Assembly (NCBI GenBank): GCA_903772945.1 | Contig: CAICTM010001339.1 | Span: 1-31,330 of the forward strand | From: Seminavis robusta | Lineage: Eukaryota; Bacillariophyta; Bacillariophyceae; Naviculales; Naviculaceae | DNA length: 31,330 bases | Direction: 5' to 3' | Shown: positions 1 through 8,981 of the stretch, in pieces | How the letters are laid out: each line of letters begins with the position of its first letter | How positions within the stretch are numbered: position 1 is the stretch's first letter | The notes under the pieces: model-generated | Databases searched by the model: none | Seen by the model: only the letters and a program-made list of their open reading frames with translations | What the model was told of the DNA's origin: nothing | Position numbers and translations under genes: made by a program

Positions 1-1
1 G

Positions 2-1501
2 CAGACACACGGGGTTAACTACTGGGAGACATACTCGCCGGTAGTGGGATGGTCCACCATAAGGCTTTTCCTTATCCTGATGATACTCAACAATTGGCAA
101 TCCAGACAGATCGACTTCGTGCTTGCATTTCCACAAGCCGAAATTGAGTGCGATATGTACATGGAAATACCGGTTGGCTTTGAATTCGACGGCAATCGCA
201 AGAAGCATGTACTGCAACTCAAACGCAACCTCTATGGGCAGAAGCAGGCTGGAAGGGTGTGGAACCAGTTCCTCCACGACGGTCTCGTGGCTAGGGGTTT
301 CATACAGAGCAGTGTAGACATGTGTGTCTACTATAAAGGTTCTGTAGCGCTCATGGTCTACATAGACGACGGAATTTTCATAGGCCCTACACAGGAAGAA
401 ATTCGAGCGTGCTATGACCTGGTTGAGAATGAGTACACGGATGCGAAAGGAATCACACATCGAGGTTACAAGATGACGGACGAAGGAGACCTGAGTGACT
501 ACTTAGGTGTAAAGACGGAAAGGTTGGACAATGGCGCGATAAAGCTATCACAGCCACACCTCATCAACAGCATACTGGAGGACCTGAGTTTCGAACAGCG
601 CGAAGGCGACTCGAAACACGTCACCAAGGGGAAGCCAACTCCAGCCCCATCCACACAAAAGCTGCACCGCGACATACATGGCAAACCATACGACGAGGAA
701 TGGAGCTATCGCGCCATAGTCGGCAAGATGAATTTCTTGGAGAAGTCGACCAGGTTGGACATTGCCTACTCAGTGCATCAGTGCGCCAGATTCTCCATTG
801 ATCCAAAGGAGTCGCATGCACAAGCCATCAAGCATATCGTCAGATACTTGGTGTCAATGAGGAAGCATGGCATTATTCTGAATCCAAGAAGCCACTCGTT
901 TGACTGTTGGGTAGACGCAGATTTCGTTGGCAACTGGAACAAGCTCGACTCAGCAGTAGACCCAGGTACGGCAAAATCTCGTACTGGGTACGTGATCACG
1001 TACGGATGTTGCCCAGTAGTTTGGGCATCCAAGATACAACGGGAAGTGGCATTGTCGACTACCGAAGCCGAGTACTTAGCAGTATCAGAGAGTCTCAGGT
1101 ATGTCATTCACCTGATGGACCTAATGGACAATTCTAAGCGAATCGGGTGGACCATGACAACCAACGCTCCTAAAGTGCATTGTAAAGTGTGGGAGGATAA
1201 CTCTGGAGCGTTGGAGATGGTAAGGCTACCTAAAATGAGGTCAAGGACGAAACACATCAATGTCAAATACCACCATTTCAGGGAATACGTGCGTAGGGGC
1301 AAGGTAACCATCCACAAGGTCATCAGTGAGCATCAACTGGCTGACATTGCAACGAAGCCACAACCGCGAGCATTGTTTGAGGCGCAACGAGAAGGACTAT
1401 TACAATGGGCAGCCGAATTCATGACAAAAGAGGAGCTCATGTTACCCGCACAGCATCTGAGGGCATGTGAGATTATTGCCAGTGTGGACCACCCTGCTTA
1501 A
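2..1501 (+). CDS. Ty1/copia retrotransposon pol, 3' part (reverse transcriptase + RNase H), 5' end outside window
   Basis: This is the C-terminal half of a copia-type polyprotein, which copies element RNA into DNA and removes the RNA strand. The frame is open from base 2, where the RT entry motif ETYSPVVGWSTIR is already under way, so the first ATG (44) is internal and the gene is cut by the window edge. The RT motif 'YGQKQAGRVWNQFL' follows, with the catalytic YIDD box at 359-370. RNase H shows 'WVDADFVGNW', 'ALSTTEAEYLA' and 'WEDNSGALEM', and the C-terminal 'KHINVKYHHFRE...ADIATKPQ' is typical of copia. I see no stop or frameshift in the visible part, so it could be intact. It differs clearly from the copia element at the right end of the window (YIDD against VVDD, STTEAEY against SSAAEAE), so they are separate lineages. 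Family assignment is firm; activity is unknown. Confidence 0.95.
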   Translation, partial: QTHGVNYWETYSPVVGWSTIRLFLILMILNNWQSRQIDFVLAFPQAEIECDMYMEIPVGFEFDGNRKKHVLQLKRNLYGQKQAGRVWNQFLHDGLVARGFIQSSVDMCVYYKGSVALMVYIDDGIFIGPTQEEIRACYDLVENEYTDAKGITHRGYKMTDEGDLSDYLGVKTERLDNGAIKLSQPHLINSILEDLSFEQREGDSKHVTKGKPTPAPSTQKLHRDIHGKPYDEEWSYRAIVGKMNFLEKSTRLDIAYSVHQCARFSIDPKESHAQAIKHIVRYLVSMRKHGIILNPRSHSFDCWVDADFVGNWNKLDSAVDPGTAKSRTGYVITYGCCPVVWASKIQREVALSTTEAEYLAVSESLRYVIHLMDLMDNSKRIGWTMTTNAPKVHCKVWEDNSGALEMVRLPKMRSRTKHINVKYHHFREYVRRGKVTIHKVISEHQLADIATKPQPRALFEAQREGLLQWAAEFMTKEELMLPAQHLRACEIIASVDHPA

Positions 1502-1777
1502 TCATCTAAGTAGGCAGCATGCATAGCAGTGCACAGGGCCACCTCTTGGTACATAGAAAGGAAGAAAGCAAACTGTAATAAACAGTATTTGGCTACACAA
1601 ACTAGATAAACTAAGCTCACAATTCAATAATCCTTCAGGTCGCTCTTTGCGCTAGCCAAGCTACTTCGTTATGATAGCTGGAAGTAGCTAATGGTAACCG
1701 ACAGAACAAAATCTAGAGGAGCCTTATCTACCGTATATCCAGCATAGGAAACCCCGCTGTGTAGGCCTCCATGCTGC
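1502..1777 (+). other. Short downstream region of the left copia element; no clear LTR
   Basis: The 3' LTR of the copia element should lie here. A purine-rich stretch (about 1555-1568) is followed by TGTAATAAACAG, which contains an AATAAA-like polyadenylation signal (1577-1582) and could mark an LTR start. I cannot find a matching TG...CA end with a short inverted repeat before the next gene begins at 1778. The LTR may be degraded, truncated, or extend into the region of the neighbouring gene. Confidence 0.35.
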
Positions 1778-3751
1778 ATGCCGACAGAATACATACAGTA
1801 TGAGGAAACTGCTCCCAAGGAGACCAAAAAAGAAGAAAAGAAGACCAGAGGTCCACCTCAAGGTCGTCTTGCAGCGATTTCGTTTGTCTCAGTCTCCTTG
1901 CTCTGTCTCCTTGCTTGTTGTACCAGTGTCCAGATAGTGGTAGAGAAACAATGGCTGTTATTGCCAACCAATGCGAACACCAACATTAGCAGTACCGGTG
2001 GCGGTGGCGGTAGCAACAACAGCATCAGTGTCAAGGCTTTGGCTGAAACACCATTACCTCCAACGAGAACACAATCACCAACAAATTTGACGTTATGTCC
2101 AAGATGTACTATTTGGGCTGGCAAATCTTCATGTGCCGAGCGACTGAAGTTTGCTATGACTACACACAAAACGAAATTTCACCAAGCTTACACGAATCTT
2201 GTCCGAGACCATCCAAACTGTCAAAATGGCGAAGTAGGAAAGGAACTGCGCCAAGTGCCTAGCCTTCTCCTGGAGCTCCAGCCCCAACCTTCCAGTTCGT
2301 GAGCAGAGACAAGAACAGCAACGTGTTCTCAGGCATCACAGTGTGCCGATCGGAAGAAAACGCTACAAGTGCCTCCTGGTCCTCCAAGGCCAGACTTTCA
2401 AAACAAGATTTGGTACTTCACAATGGGGGGTGCCAGCTTCATTTGGGCATTGGAACACTTTGTCAATGCCCTGCAGGATGTTGGATTGCCTCAAGATTCC
2501 ATTGGTATTGATTGCATTGATGAGGAGTGCCTGGATCATTTTCGACACGACTCTTCCAACAAACTAGTTCGACTGGAATCCTTCACAATATCACACCCAC
2601 TTGTCGCCAAGTCTCAATGTCTCGACAATCCAACGGTCTCCAACACACGGTGCTTGGTGTCCTTAGGGAAGACTGACATTGCTTTGAAAATATTGAAGGA
2701 ACAAGATGCAATATTCTTTTTCGATGCCGATGTGTTGTTCTTGAAGCACCCCTACAAAGCCATGAAGGTCCGCAACCGCAATCTATCCCTGTCTAGTCAA
2801 GCAGAAAACTCAAAAGCCAACTTTGGCATTCTTCTAGCCTATCCCGGCCCCTTCACGCTTGCTCTCTTTGGGTATATACAGCAAGTCTTTGACCTGACGC
2901 AAGGATTCGATCAAGGAATTTTTAACAACTTCTTAAAGAGAGTTGTACCAACGATGCAGTCAACGAACATTACCAGTGATGCAGATGAGCATTCGAAGAT
3001 CTGTCACGGCATTTGTGGAGAGCCCTACAATTACGAACTGTTGTCCCGTAAAATGTGCATGAACCTTATGCTGGGCAATTACGATGAAAACGACCACCCC
3101 AATCACGTAGTGGCACATGGCACCTGTATCGAAGGAGGGATTCTCCCTCAAATTGCCATGAAAACCTTTTTTGGGTCACCTTCCAGACCCCACTATTTGT
3201 CACAGAAAACAATCACTTTGGATCGAGCCTTCAACAATACACAACAAGATGAGGAATTGCTCAACCAATGTATGAAAGTGTTGGTTTATGTTGCAAAACA
3301 GACTGGACGGGCCATTCGCATCACTTCTGCTCGAAGGAATCACATGATTTATAGACTCAACTGGTTTCGACTCGTCAGTTCCAGTTACATTGTTGGAGAG
3401 TTGGGCCTTGCCATGGTAGAGGATCAATACTACCCTCGGGCTACGGAATGGTTTCAACGACCACCTCCGACCATTTATTCCGTGTCCTTGGGACAACCCA
3501 CGACCAATAGAACAAAGCTGCAGCAACTGGTCGACTTGACAGCAAGGACAGATGATGCCAGCTCGGACGAATGGGTTTTCTCTGTATCAGAACTAAGCCA
3601 ATTGGACGACAAATCGGTTGGTCGTTTGGCGGGAAAAGAGCTTGGATATGATTTGGACACGGGGGCCTGGAAGCGACCTTTCACCTGTGCCAACATTTTG
3701 GATGAACGTGGGAGTTGTTTGGGAATCTGTGACGGAAATGCTAATTTCTGA
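1778..3751 (+). CDS. Type II membrane glycosyltransferase (nucleotide-diphospho-sugar transferase, GT77-like), one intron
   Basis: This is a probable Golgi or ER sugar transferase. The N-terminus has a short Lys/Glu-rich cytosolic tail, then one hydrophobic anchor at about residues 31-50 (SFVSVSLLCLLACC), then a Ser/Gly-rich stem. The catalytic part begins near 'KIWYFTMGGASFIWALEHF', and the metal-binding DxD motif is in 'FFFDADVLFLKHP' (DAD at 2723-2731), as in the PF03407 nucleotide-diphospho-sugar transferase family. The N- and C-terminal parts are in the same frame, separated by a single TGA at 2300-2302. This is best explained by an intron with donor GTAGG at 2234 and acceptor CAG ending at 2341 (108 nt) or 2332 (99 nt). 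Both keep the frame and remove the stop, giving about 621-624 residues. Substrate cannot be read from sequence. Fold assignment is fairly sure; the exact splice site is inferred. Confidence 0.75.
2234..2341 (+). other. Predicted intron of the glycosyltransferase gene
   Basis: GTAGG donor at 2234; acceptor CACAG ending at 2341, or TTCTCAG ending at 2332. Length is 108 or 99 nt, both multiples of three, phase 0. It removes the only in-frame stop (2300-2302) between the membrane anchor and the catalytic domain. The GTGAG at 2299 is a competing donor but needs a less convincing acceptor to keep the frame. Confidence 0.55.
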
Positions 3752-4045
3752 TAATTTCACATATATAATACCGCAGTAGATACACTTCCAGTTTGGTGTG
3801 CTTATTGAACCTTTTTGCGGCGAATTGAGCTAAAAGCCATGCCAAGGAGAGGAGTGAAAGTCAGCCCATGGCTGGAATAAGGGACTTTTCTGCTTTTCAT
3901 GAGCCAGAAGATCATTATCCGAGCTAGCATCCATACTGGAAAGCAACTAAATGAGGCGTTCTACAATCTCTGTGACCAAATACGTCATGGATCTTGGATC
4001 GAGTCAAACCAAGAAGCAGAGTGGTGGCCAGCCCATGGCTCGTGT
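3752..4045. other. Intergenic region between convergent genes
   Basis: About 290 bp between the 3' ends of the glycosyltransferase (+) and the phosphatase (-). An A/T-rich stretch follows the first stop (ATATATAATA near 3762). No further gene is supported. Confidence 0.5.
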
Positions 4046-4789
4046 TCAGCATAGCTGGTTGCAGTTTGTACTCTGTTTTTTCAGTGTGGCCAGACGATCT
4101 TCTATATGGGCTGCCATGGTAGATTTCACGGTCTGCTTTTCCATGATGATGCAGTGTGCGGGTGGGGGTGCTGGGATTGTATCTACCAATGGTTCATCGG
4201 TATATCCTGGAGGAGGCGGACCTAGCAAACCCTCCCGTTTAGCCAAGTCACACAACTGACGCTGGAAGGATCGGTTCCAAAGGACAGCCCCTCGCCGGTC
4301 GATGCAGTGTCGGACTACATCCAGCAAGGGTTGCTGTTCCAGAACCATTTGCGCAGCGCAGCAAATGAGACCGGATCGGTTCACTCCTGCGACGCAATGC
4401 ACCACAACGCGTCCATTGAGGGTTGCTCTCACTGTCCTCAAAAATTGGAGGCAATCGGCCCAGTGTCTATCAATCATGGGATATCCTTCGGTATCGTCAC
4501 ACGAGACGCGTTTGTGGACAATACCAGTGCCATCGAGTCTCTCTTGATAGTATCCTTCTTCTCGGGGTGAAACGGCGTGGACGGACAGAATGTGGGTAAT
4601 GCGGTGCTCTTTGAGCTTGCTCACATTCAAAGACGATTTTCTGTCCGAGATCAATAACCATGGAAGCACTTCCACTGGGAGCTCCACATTAGGTCGGCAA
4701 CTGTGCGCATCGGTCATGTCGCGAACGCACTTGATCCATGCCCATGGCGGCTGGTCTTCGACGATATCAGCAGTGTTGTTGGTTGTCAT
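4046..4789 (-). CDS. Dual-specificity protein phosphatase
   Basis: A 247-residue cysteine phosphatase of the DSP class, which removes phosphate from Ser/Thr/Tyr or related substrates by a phosphocysteine intermediate. The signature HCxxGxxRSG is present as 'VVHCVAGVNRSG', with catalytic Cys about residue 132 and Arg about 138. The entry strand 'LPWLLISDRKSSLNVSKLKEH', 'ITHILSVH' and the general-acid region 'CDDTEGYPM' (Asp about 97/98) precede it in the usual order. The downstream 'RRGAVLWNRSFQRQL' matches the DSP helix that packs on the active site. The start is the ATG at 4789. The frame stays open upstream to 4975 but has no ATG there and would run into the neighbouring gene. The Pro-rich C-terminal tail of about 50 residues is not part of the domain. 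It shares a 155-bp divergent promoter with the NMNAT-like gene. Substrate unknown. Confidence 0.85.
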   Translation of the reverse strand: MTTNNTADIVEDQPPWAWIKCVRDMTDAHSCRPNVELPVEVLPWLLISDRKSSLNVSKLKEHRITHILSVHAVSPREEGYYQERLDGTGIVHKRVSCDDTEGYPMIDRHWADCLQFLRTVRATLNGRVVVHCVAGVNRSGLICCAAQMVLEQQPLLDVVRHCIDRRGAVLWNRSFQRQLCDLAKREGLLGPPPPGYTDEPLVDTIPAPPPAHCIIMEKQTVKSTMAAHIEDRLATLKKQSTNCNQLC

Positions 4790-4944
4790 TTTGCTACCAA
4801 AGGTCTGTTCCGCTGTGGAGGGAGGCTGACCAGCGCCTGTGACACGACTGACTGAGGCACGACTGCAACCAAACCACAAGGCTCCCAAAATCAAAGTTGC
4901 CGTCGTCGTTAGGTGTTGCCATTGACCAAAAGACAAGCAGTCAA
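4790..4944. promoter_or_regulatory. Shared divergent promoter region (phosphatase / NMNAT-like gene)
   Basis: Only 155 bp separate the two outward-facing ATGs at 4789 (-) and 4945 (+), so both promoters must lie here or overlap the coding regions. No named element was recognised. The arrangement is seen; co-regulation is an inference. Confidence 0.5.
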
Positions 4945-5805
4945 ATGGAAAAGAAGAAGAAGCAGTACCGACCAAGATGCCGAGAGCTCAATGATGCAGC
5001 GGTCACCCAAGGAATGCACCAACACCTGACCGCCCTTGCATCCAAAAAAGACGGCGGCATTGTTGCCATTGTCACGCTCCTTGGAACTTTCAGTCCAGTG
5101 ACGGTGAGCCACATTGATGCCTTTGTACAAGCACGGAATTTTCTTACGAATGATTCAATGCCAAGCGAAATACACCGTCCTGAGGATCTCGAAGACTTGG
5201 ACCTTGTGTTGGGCTTTGCCAGTGTCAATGCGCAGTCCTATGTCGATCGCAAGTTTGCTCGCTTGGGTGCAGCACCACCGCTGCCGTATGAGGACCGACG
5301 GTACTTGGTGGAACTTGCAATACAGCAACAGAAACTGGAATGGATGGGTTTGGAAGATTGGGAGGGATGTTCCGTGGCATACCTTCGAAAACAATACCCC
5401 AACCTTACCTTTATACATTTCGTTATGAACGGAGCCGACGATGTCCTGAAGTATCAAAAGTGGAACTACATGACCGATGAAGAGAACCGCTTCATCACAA
5501 TGGGACGTCCTGGAATGACGGGACGACTGCTGGAAGAGCTTCAAAAGGCGAAAGAATGGGTCAATCTGTCGCAGTTCCTTGTTGGCCCCGAACTTCAGGA
5601 GGTTTCTTCTACGCAAGCACGCTCAGCCCTGGAAACGATACAGAGCACAAGCGCAGACACCACATCAAAGAAGGAAGCCAGCGAGGAACTTGATGCATTG
5701 TTGGACAGAGCAGTCAAACAATGGTGCATCACAGAAGGGCCTTGGGCACCTCAAGACAAGGACGAATCAAAACAAAAGATGTTGAAATTAAAGCAAAAAC
5801 CGTAA
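4945..5805 (+). CDS. Nicotinamide-nucleotide adenylyltransferase-like protein (cytidylyltransferase-like fold)
   Basis: A 286-residue nucleotidyltransferase, probably joining ATP and nicotinamide mononucleotide to make NAD. The N-terminal nucleotide-binding motif is 'GTFSPVTVSH' (residues 47-56), matching the GxFxPxTxxH signature of eukaryotic NMNATs. The second half has 'VMNGADDVLKY', 'FITMGRPGM' and, near the C-terminus, 'VSSTQARSAL', which matches the ISSTxxR motif that holds the ATP phosphates. The first ATG is at 4945, followed by a Lys-rich stretch; codons upstream are open but contain no ATG. The C-terminal 60 residues are polar and Lys/Glu-rich. It is divergently paired with the phosphatase. 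The family is well supported by both motifs; the exact acceptor nucleotide is inferred, and another cytidylyltransferase-fold activity is possible. Confidence 0.75.
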   Translation: MEKKKKQYRPRCRELNDAAVTQGMHQHLTALASKKDGGIVAIVTLLGTFSPVTVSHIDAFVQARNFLTNDSMPSEIHRPEDLEDLDLVLGFASVNAQSYVDRKFARLGAAPPLPYEDRRYLVELAIQQQKLEWMGLEDWEGCSVAYLRKQYPNLTFIHFVMNGADDVLKYQKWNYMTDEENRFITMGRPGMTGRLLEELQKAKEWVNLSQFLVGPELQEVSSTQARSALETIQSTSADTTSKKEASEELDALLDRAVKQWCITEGPWAPQDKDESKQKMLKLKQKP

Positions 5806-5946
5806 TGCATTGTCACTATGGCTCCTTATTAGATCGCTAGAGCAGGAAGCCCGACACCACTACATCGTCTGGCATTTGCAGGGGTCAATTGAAAGATCGC
5901 TATAATCATAAACCCACTCCATCTGTTGGACCCAACACGCTTGCCA

Positions 5947-7416
5947 CTAGCCTTTCTTTGCTACTCCCAATCCTGTAAAGACATCCTCAAGCGACTTGAG
6001 CGTCTGGGGCCCTCGACGTACCAACCTGATCAACCCAGCTTCTTGCTCCACGGTGATCTGCCCTGGGAAAATGGCTGCTTGTGTTAGAGTGCTGGGCATT
6101 TTTTTGAAGGGGGTAGACTGGAATGCCATCCACTCTGGCAACGCCAAATTGAGCATCACTTTGCCAACTGCTTGGTCTCGCATGATCATGCGCCTCTTTT
6201 GGTTTTCTTTGTGTTCTTGAATTTTCAATTCCCCCGAGAATTTCTTTTCAAATTTTCCGTCTTTCCCCTTGGTAGTTACATGCAGCATCGGAATTGTTTC
6301 AAGGAGCTTGTAGTCCTTATCGGCATCGCCCGACGCAGCTTTTATAATTTCATCGGCTGGGGCGTCACCAGCTTCGTTTGCTCCAGAGCTTGGCGCAGGA
6401 GCAGGGGTTCCTCCACCAAACGCCGTGCCACCCGCAAAGGAAAAGGACGATCCAGGGGTCATACCTGTATTGGGGACATTCGTCGAACCAAACCCGAATC
6501 CCTTTGGAGCAGATGGAGCGGGTGCTGGGTTGCCAAAGAGATTTGGAGCAGGAGAAGCGGCTGTTGTGGACGGGGAGGAAGATGAGCTTTTTGCTCCAAA
6601 CCCAAAAGGAGCAGGAGTGGCGCCCGCCGTGGATTTGATGGCATCTTTGCTGGCGGTGGCTGGTGATTTGTCGTCTTCCTCCTTTTTGCAGTGTTTCCAA
6701 TACTGATCTTCAACCACGTAAAGAGCGTCCAAAACATGATCCACAATGGGCAACATATAAGTGGTTTGTGGGTTGATTTCTTTGCATTGTTTGCCAAATG
6801 AGTCTATAAAAGCACAAGCTTGATCCTGGTAGCGCTTGACAAGTTTTTTTTGACCACTGATGGGGGTAGAGCTCTTTTTACCAAACCCAAAAGGAGCGGG
6901 AGTGGCTCCTGCCGTCGAGGCCATATTGGCTGCTGGGGCGGGTGTTCCCGAAAATGGAAAGCCGATGCTTGCCGCAGGTGTCGTAGCGCTGGTTGTCGCT
7001 GGAGTGGAGCCTCCAAAGCTAAAGGACACTCCCTTGCTGGGAGCAGGAGCTGGAGTACTGCCGCTTCCAAAACTGAATGATACTCCAGTTGACGGTGCCG
7101 GATTTTGGCTGCTGCTTCCTGCAGTGAATGAAAATGCTCCTGGCGCAGGAGCTCCTCCCGTCAAGCTGACCGAAGCAAAGGGGTTGGAAGAACTCGCAGG
7201 AGTAGCCGCAGCAGGAGTCGCCGCAGCAGCAGCCACTTTGCTTTGCGATGCGGGGCGCCTCACTCTGAGCATGCGTCTCTTCTTGGCGACTTCCGGTGTC
7301 GCCTTTTCAAATCCTTGTGTGAACGTGCCGTCGTCGTCTCCTCCACCGCGACGGGCATTCAAGGCCTCGTAGTCTTCCCGTCTCATTTGAGAATTCTCAT
7401 TTTCCCGTTTCGGCAT
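5947..7416 (-). CDS. Nup50/Nup2-like nucleoporin with FG repeats and Ran-binding-type C-terminus
   Basis: A 489-residue nuclear pore protein expected on the nuclear basket, where Nup50 helps release cargo from importin-alpha. The N-terminus 'MPKRENENSQMRREDY...GTFTQGFEKATPEVAKKRR' resembles the importin-alpha-binding segment of Nup50. The middle carries phenylalanine-glycine repeats of the FSFG/FGFG type (FSFTAGSS, FSFGSGS, FSFGGS, FGFGKKSS, FGFGAKSS, LFGNPA, FGFGSTN, FSFAGG) in Ala/Pro/Ser-rich linkers. These are interrupted by a predicted helical block 'KRYQDQACAFIDSFGKQ...YVVEDQYWKHCKK'. The last 120 residues have a RanBD1-like pattern ('HVTTKGKDGKFEKKFSGELKI...RRMIMRDQAVGKVMLNLAL'). The frame is open upstream to an ATG at 7632, but that extension is basic and low-complexity; the family similarity starts at 7416. 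It converges on the NMNAT-like gene with a gap of about 140 bp. Confidence 0.85.
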   Translation of the reverse strand: MPKRENENSQMRREDYEALNARRGGGDDDGTFTQGFEKATPEVAKKRRMLRVRRPASQSKVAAAAATPAAATPASSSNPFASVSLTGGAPAPGAFSFTAGSSSQNPAPSTGVSFSFGSGSTPAPAPSKGVSFSFGGSTPATTSATTPAASIGFPFSGTPAPAANMASTAGATPAPFGFGKKSSTPISGQKKLVKRYQDQACAFIDSFGKQCKEINPQTTYMLPIVDHVLDALYVVEDQYWKHCKKEEDDKSPATASKDAIKSTAGATPAPFGFGAKSSSSSPSTTAASPAPNLFGNPAPAPSAPKGFGFGSTNVPNTGMTPGSSFSFAGGTAFGGGTPAPAPSSGANEAGDAPADEIIKAASGDADKDYKLLETIPMLHVTTKGKDGKFEKKFSGELKIQEHKENQKRRMIMRDQAVGKVMLNLALPEWMAFQSTPFKKMPSTLTQAAIFPGQITVEQEAGLIRLVRRGPQTLKSLEDVFTGLGVAKKG

Positions 7417-7735
7417 CTTGTACAATGCTGCTTCTGGCTGGTACAGGTAGCTAGTAGTACGGTAGGTTGGTTCGTCGGGACCGTGACAATGATCACATAA
7501 GGCAACAACAACAGCAGATCTGGTGGTTTCGTGCTTCGTTGCTGCTTCGGTGCGGTCGGTGCTCTTCCTCGAGGCTCTGTGTCGTGACGCGTGCGCGCGC
7601 CGCGCGTCTATTCCGACGTACTCGTGACCCATTAGTCTTTGCTGAAGTTAAACCCTCAAAGCTGTATTTACATGACGGACTCTACCGGTACCTACTACTC
7701 TACATTTTTAAAATTAATAGTCTAAATGTACATGT

Positions 7736-7772
7736 AGCTAGTCTAGCTAGCTAGCTAGGTCTAGCTAGCTAG
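7736..7772. repeat. (CTAG)n palindromic run
   Basis: A nearly uninterrupted TAGC/CTAG run: GCTAGTCTAGCTAGCTAGCT, then AGGTCTAGCTAGCTAG. Similar shorter runs recur across the non-coding parts of the window. Confidence 0.85.
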
Positions 7773-8071
7773 AGTGACGAATCAGAATCATTGATGTAAC
7801 AAGTGGTGTCAGCCGCAGGCACATCAAGGCTCGTGCGTGTTCCTGCTGCCGTCCGGTGACACTCTGCATCAAAGACAGCTGTGCAAACTCGATGTCCTAA
7901 TCGGTTAATCGGTTTACCAAACATTGTAATGCAGAAAGGAACGTGGTTTTACTTTTCATCGTTTTTTGCTCAAACGGGTCCGTTGCGCTGATGATGACAT
8001 CTTCATTCTCACCTGATAGGGTTACCGGTCTGTACCATGTTCGTCGAAAGCCATGTGCATTTCCTACTCCT

Positions 8072-8099
8072 CTACATGTATCTTGCTACATGTATCTTG
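8072..8099. repeat. Two perfect copies of a 14-bp tandem repeat
   Basis: CTACATGTATCTTG occurs twice head to tail immediately upstream of the membrane-protein gene (start codon 8142). Each copy contains the palindrome TACATGTA. It could be a promoter element; that is inference. Confidence 0.8.
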
Positions 8100-8141
8100 C
8101 TTCCCAGCTGCTCTAGCTAGCTAGCCCGAACCACGTCCACC

Positions 8142-8981
8142 ATGATCTCGCTGCAATCACTCCGCCTTTATAACCCTTACCGCGCAACGATGTTCCGGAA
8201 ACCGCTGCCTCGGTCTCCGAACCAGCCGCACCAACGAAATGGAGGCGTTTGGGGCAAACTGCTGTTGGCACTCCCTGTATTCTACAGCACAATCTACGTG
8301 GTTTCTCGATTGGTAGTTGGAGTTTGGTTTCAAGAAGATGCAATCTCCACGGTAGAGTTGGAAGGACCAGCAGCGTATGGCTTTACGCTGGCCTTTTTCC
8401 TCTTTTTCACGCCTTTACTGTACGCTTTTTGCTGCGGTTTGGCGGGTGAGATGATCCAGCCGGAGTGGCGGCGCATAGCACTCTACAGTGGCGCCACATT
8501 TTGCTGTGGAGCTTCCTGCGAGATTGCAATTGGCACCATTTCGGAGTTCCTGTTGGGTCGAAAGGTGTGGCGGTACCATGTCTGGCCCAAGCACGATGGA
8601 TACACGTCCGGTGTCGGTGCTGTCATGTGGCCCATGTATGGGTTCTATCTCTTCCTCTTGCGCCAGGCATTGCACAAGAGGGGCTTGAAACAGCACATTG
8701 AAAATGCGTTATTTTCGGGTGTCTTGACGGGTATTGATGCCATGATGCTGGAAACTATGGCAAACACGTTCTCTCTCTTTGGCTGGAACATTTATTACTT
8801 TTATTATTATGCGCCAGATCTCAATCACTTCACATCAGCTGAGATCTTTTTCGCTTACGTCTTGTGTGGAACTCTGGGGGCCCTCTTGTTGAAAGTTCTG
8901 GATCAACCCAAGTTCCCAATGGCAGTGATAGGCCTTGCATTCTATGTTGTTGGAATCTGGGTGGTCTTTGGTCTGGACTAA
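8142..8981 (+). CDS. Multi-pass integral membrane protein, function unknown
   Basis: A 279-residue protein with about seven hydrophobic segments, approximately at residues 38-60, 76-100, 110-133, 156-174, 187-215, 226-248 and 256-278. The ATG at 8142 is in a good context (CCACCATGA). A second ATG lies at residue 17. Loop 'EFLLGRKVWRYHVWPKHDG' followed by 'GAVMWPMYGFYLFLL' is the most distinctive part: a Glu, a W-x-Y pair, then a Trp-Gly-rich membrane helix. This loosely recalls bacterial membrane proteins of the PF06541 type, but the likeness is weak and I do not assign the family. A cluster of aromatics (NIYYFYYYAPD) sits between two later helices. No signal peptide was clearly seen. The strong reading frame and hydrophobic periodicity make it a real gene; the role is unknown. 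Confidence 0.8.
   Translation: MISLQSLRLYNPYRATMFRKPLPRSPNQPHQRNGGVWGKLLLALPVFYSTIYVVSRLVVGVWFQEDAISTVELEGPAAYGFTLAFFLFFTPLLYAFCCGLAGEMIQPEWRRIALYSGATFCCGASCEIAIGTISEFLLGRKVWRYHVWPKHDGYTSGVGAVMWPMYGFYLFLLRQALHKRGLKQHIENALFSGVLTGIDAMMLETMANTFSLFGWNIYYFYYYAPDLNHFTSAEIFFAYVLCGTLGALLLKVLDQPKFPMAVIGLAFYVVGIWVVFGLD

Larger units (their letters stand above)
7417..8141. other. Intergenic region with TAGC-type palindromes
   Basis: About 725 bp between the divergent nucleoporin and membrane-protein genes, so it holds both promoters. It contains CTAGCTAG runs (7736-7772 and 8112-8124), TACATGTA palindromes, and a 14-bp direct repeat at 8072-8099. No coding region is supported apart from a possible N-terminal extension of the nucleoporin up to 7632. 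Confidence 0.5.

Noticed and set aside
1502..1777. 3' LTR of the left copia element
   Set aside because: A purine-rich tract and a TG start are possible but no CA end with inverted repeat could be paired with it.
2299..2388. Alternative intron of the glycosyltransferase using GTGAG at 2299
   Set aside because: Only an acceptor at about 2388 keeps the frame; it removes a plausible linker and has a weak pyrimidine tract, so the 2234 donor is preferred.
6820..7372. Plus-strand open frames of 86-170 codons across the nucleoporin gene
   Set aside because: They are antisense to the Ala/Pro/Gly-rich FG-repeat region, whose biased composition keeps other frames open.
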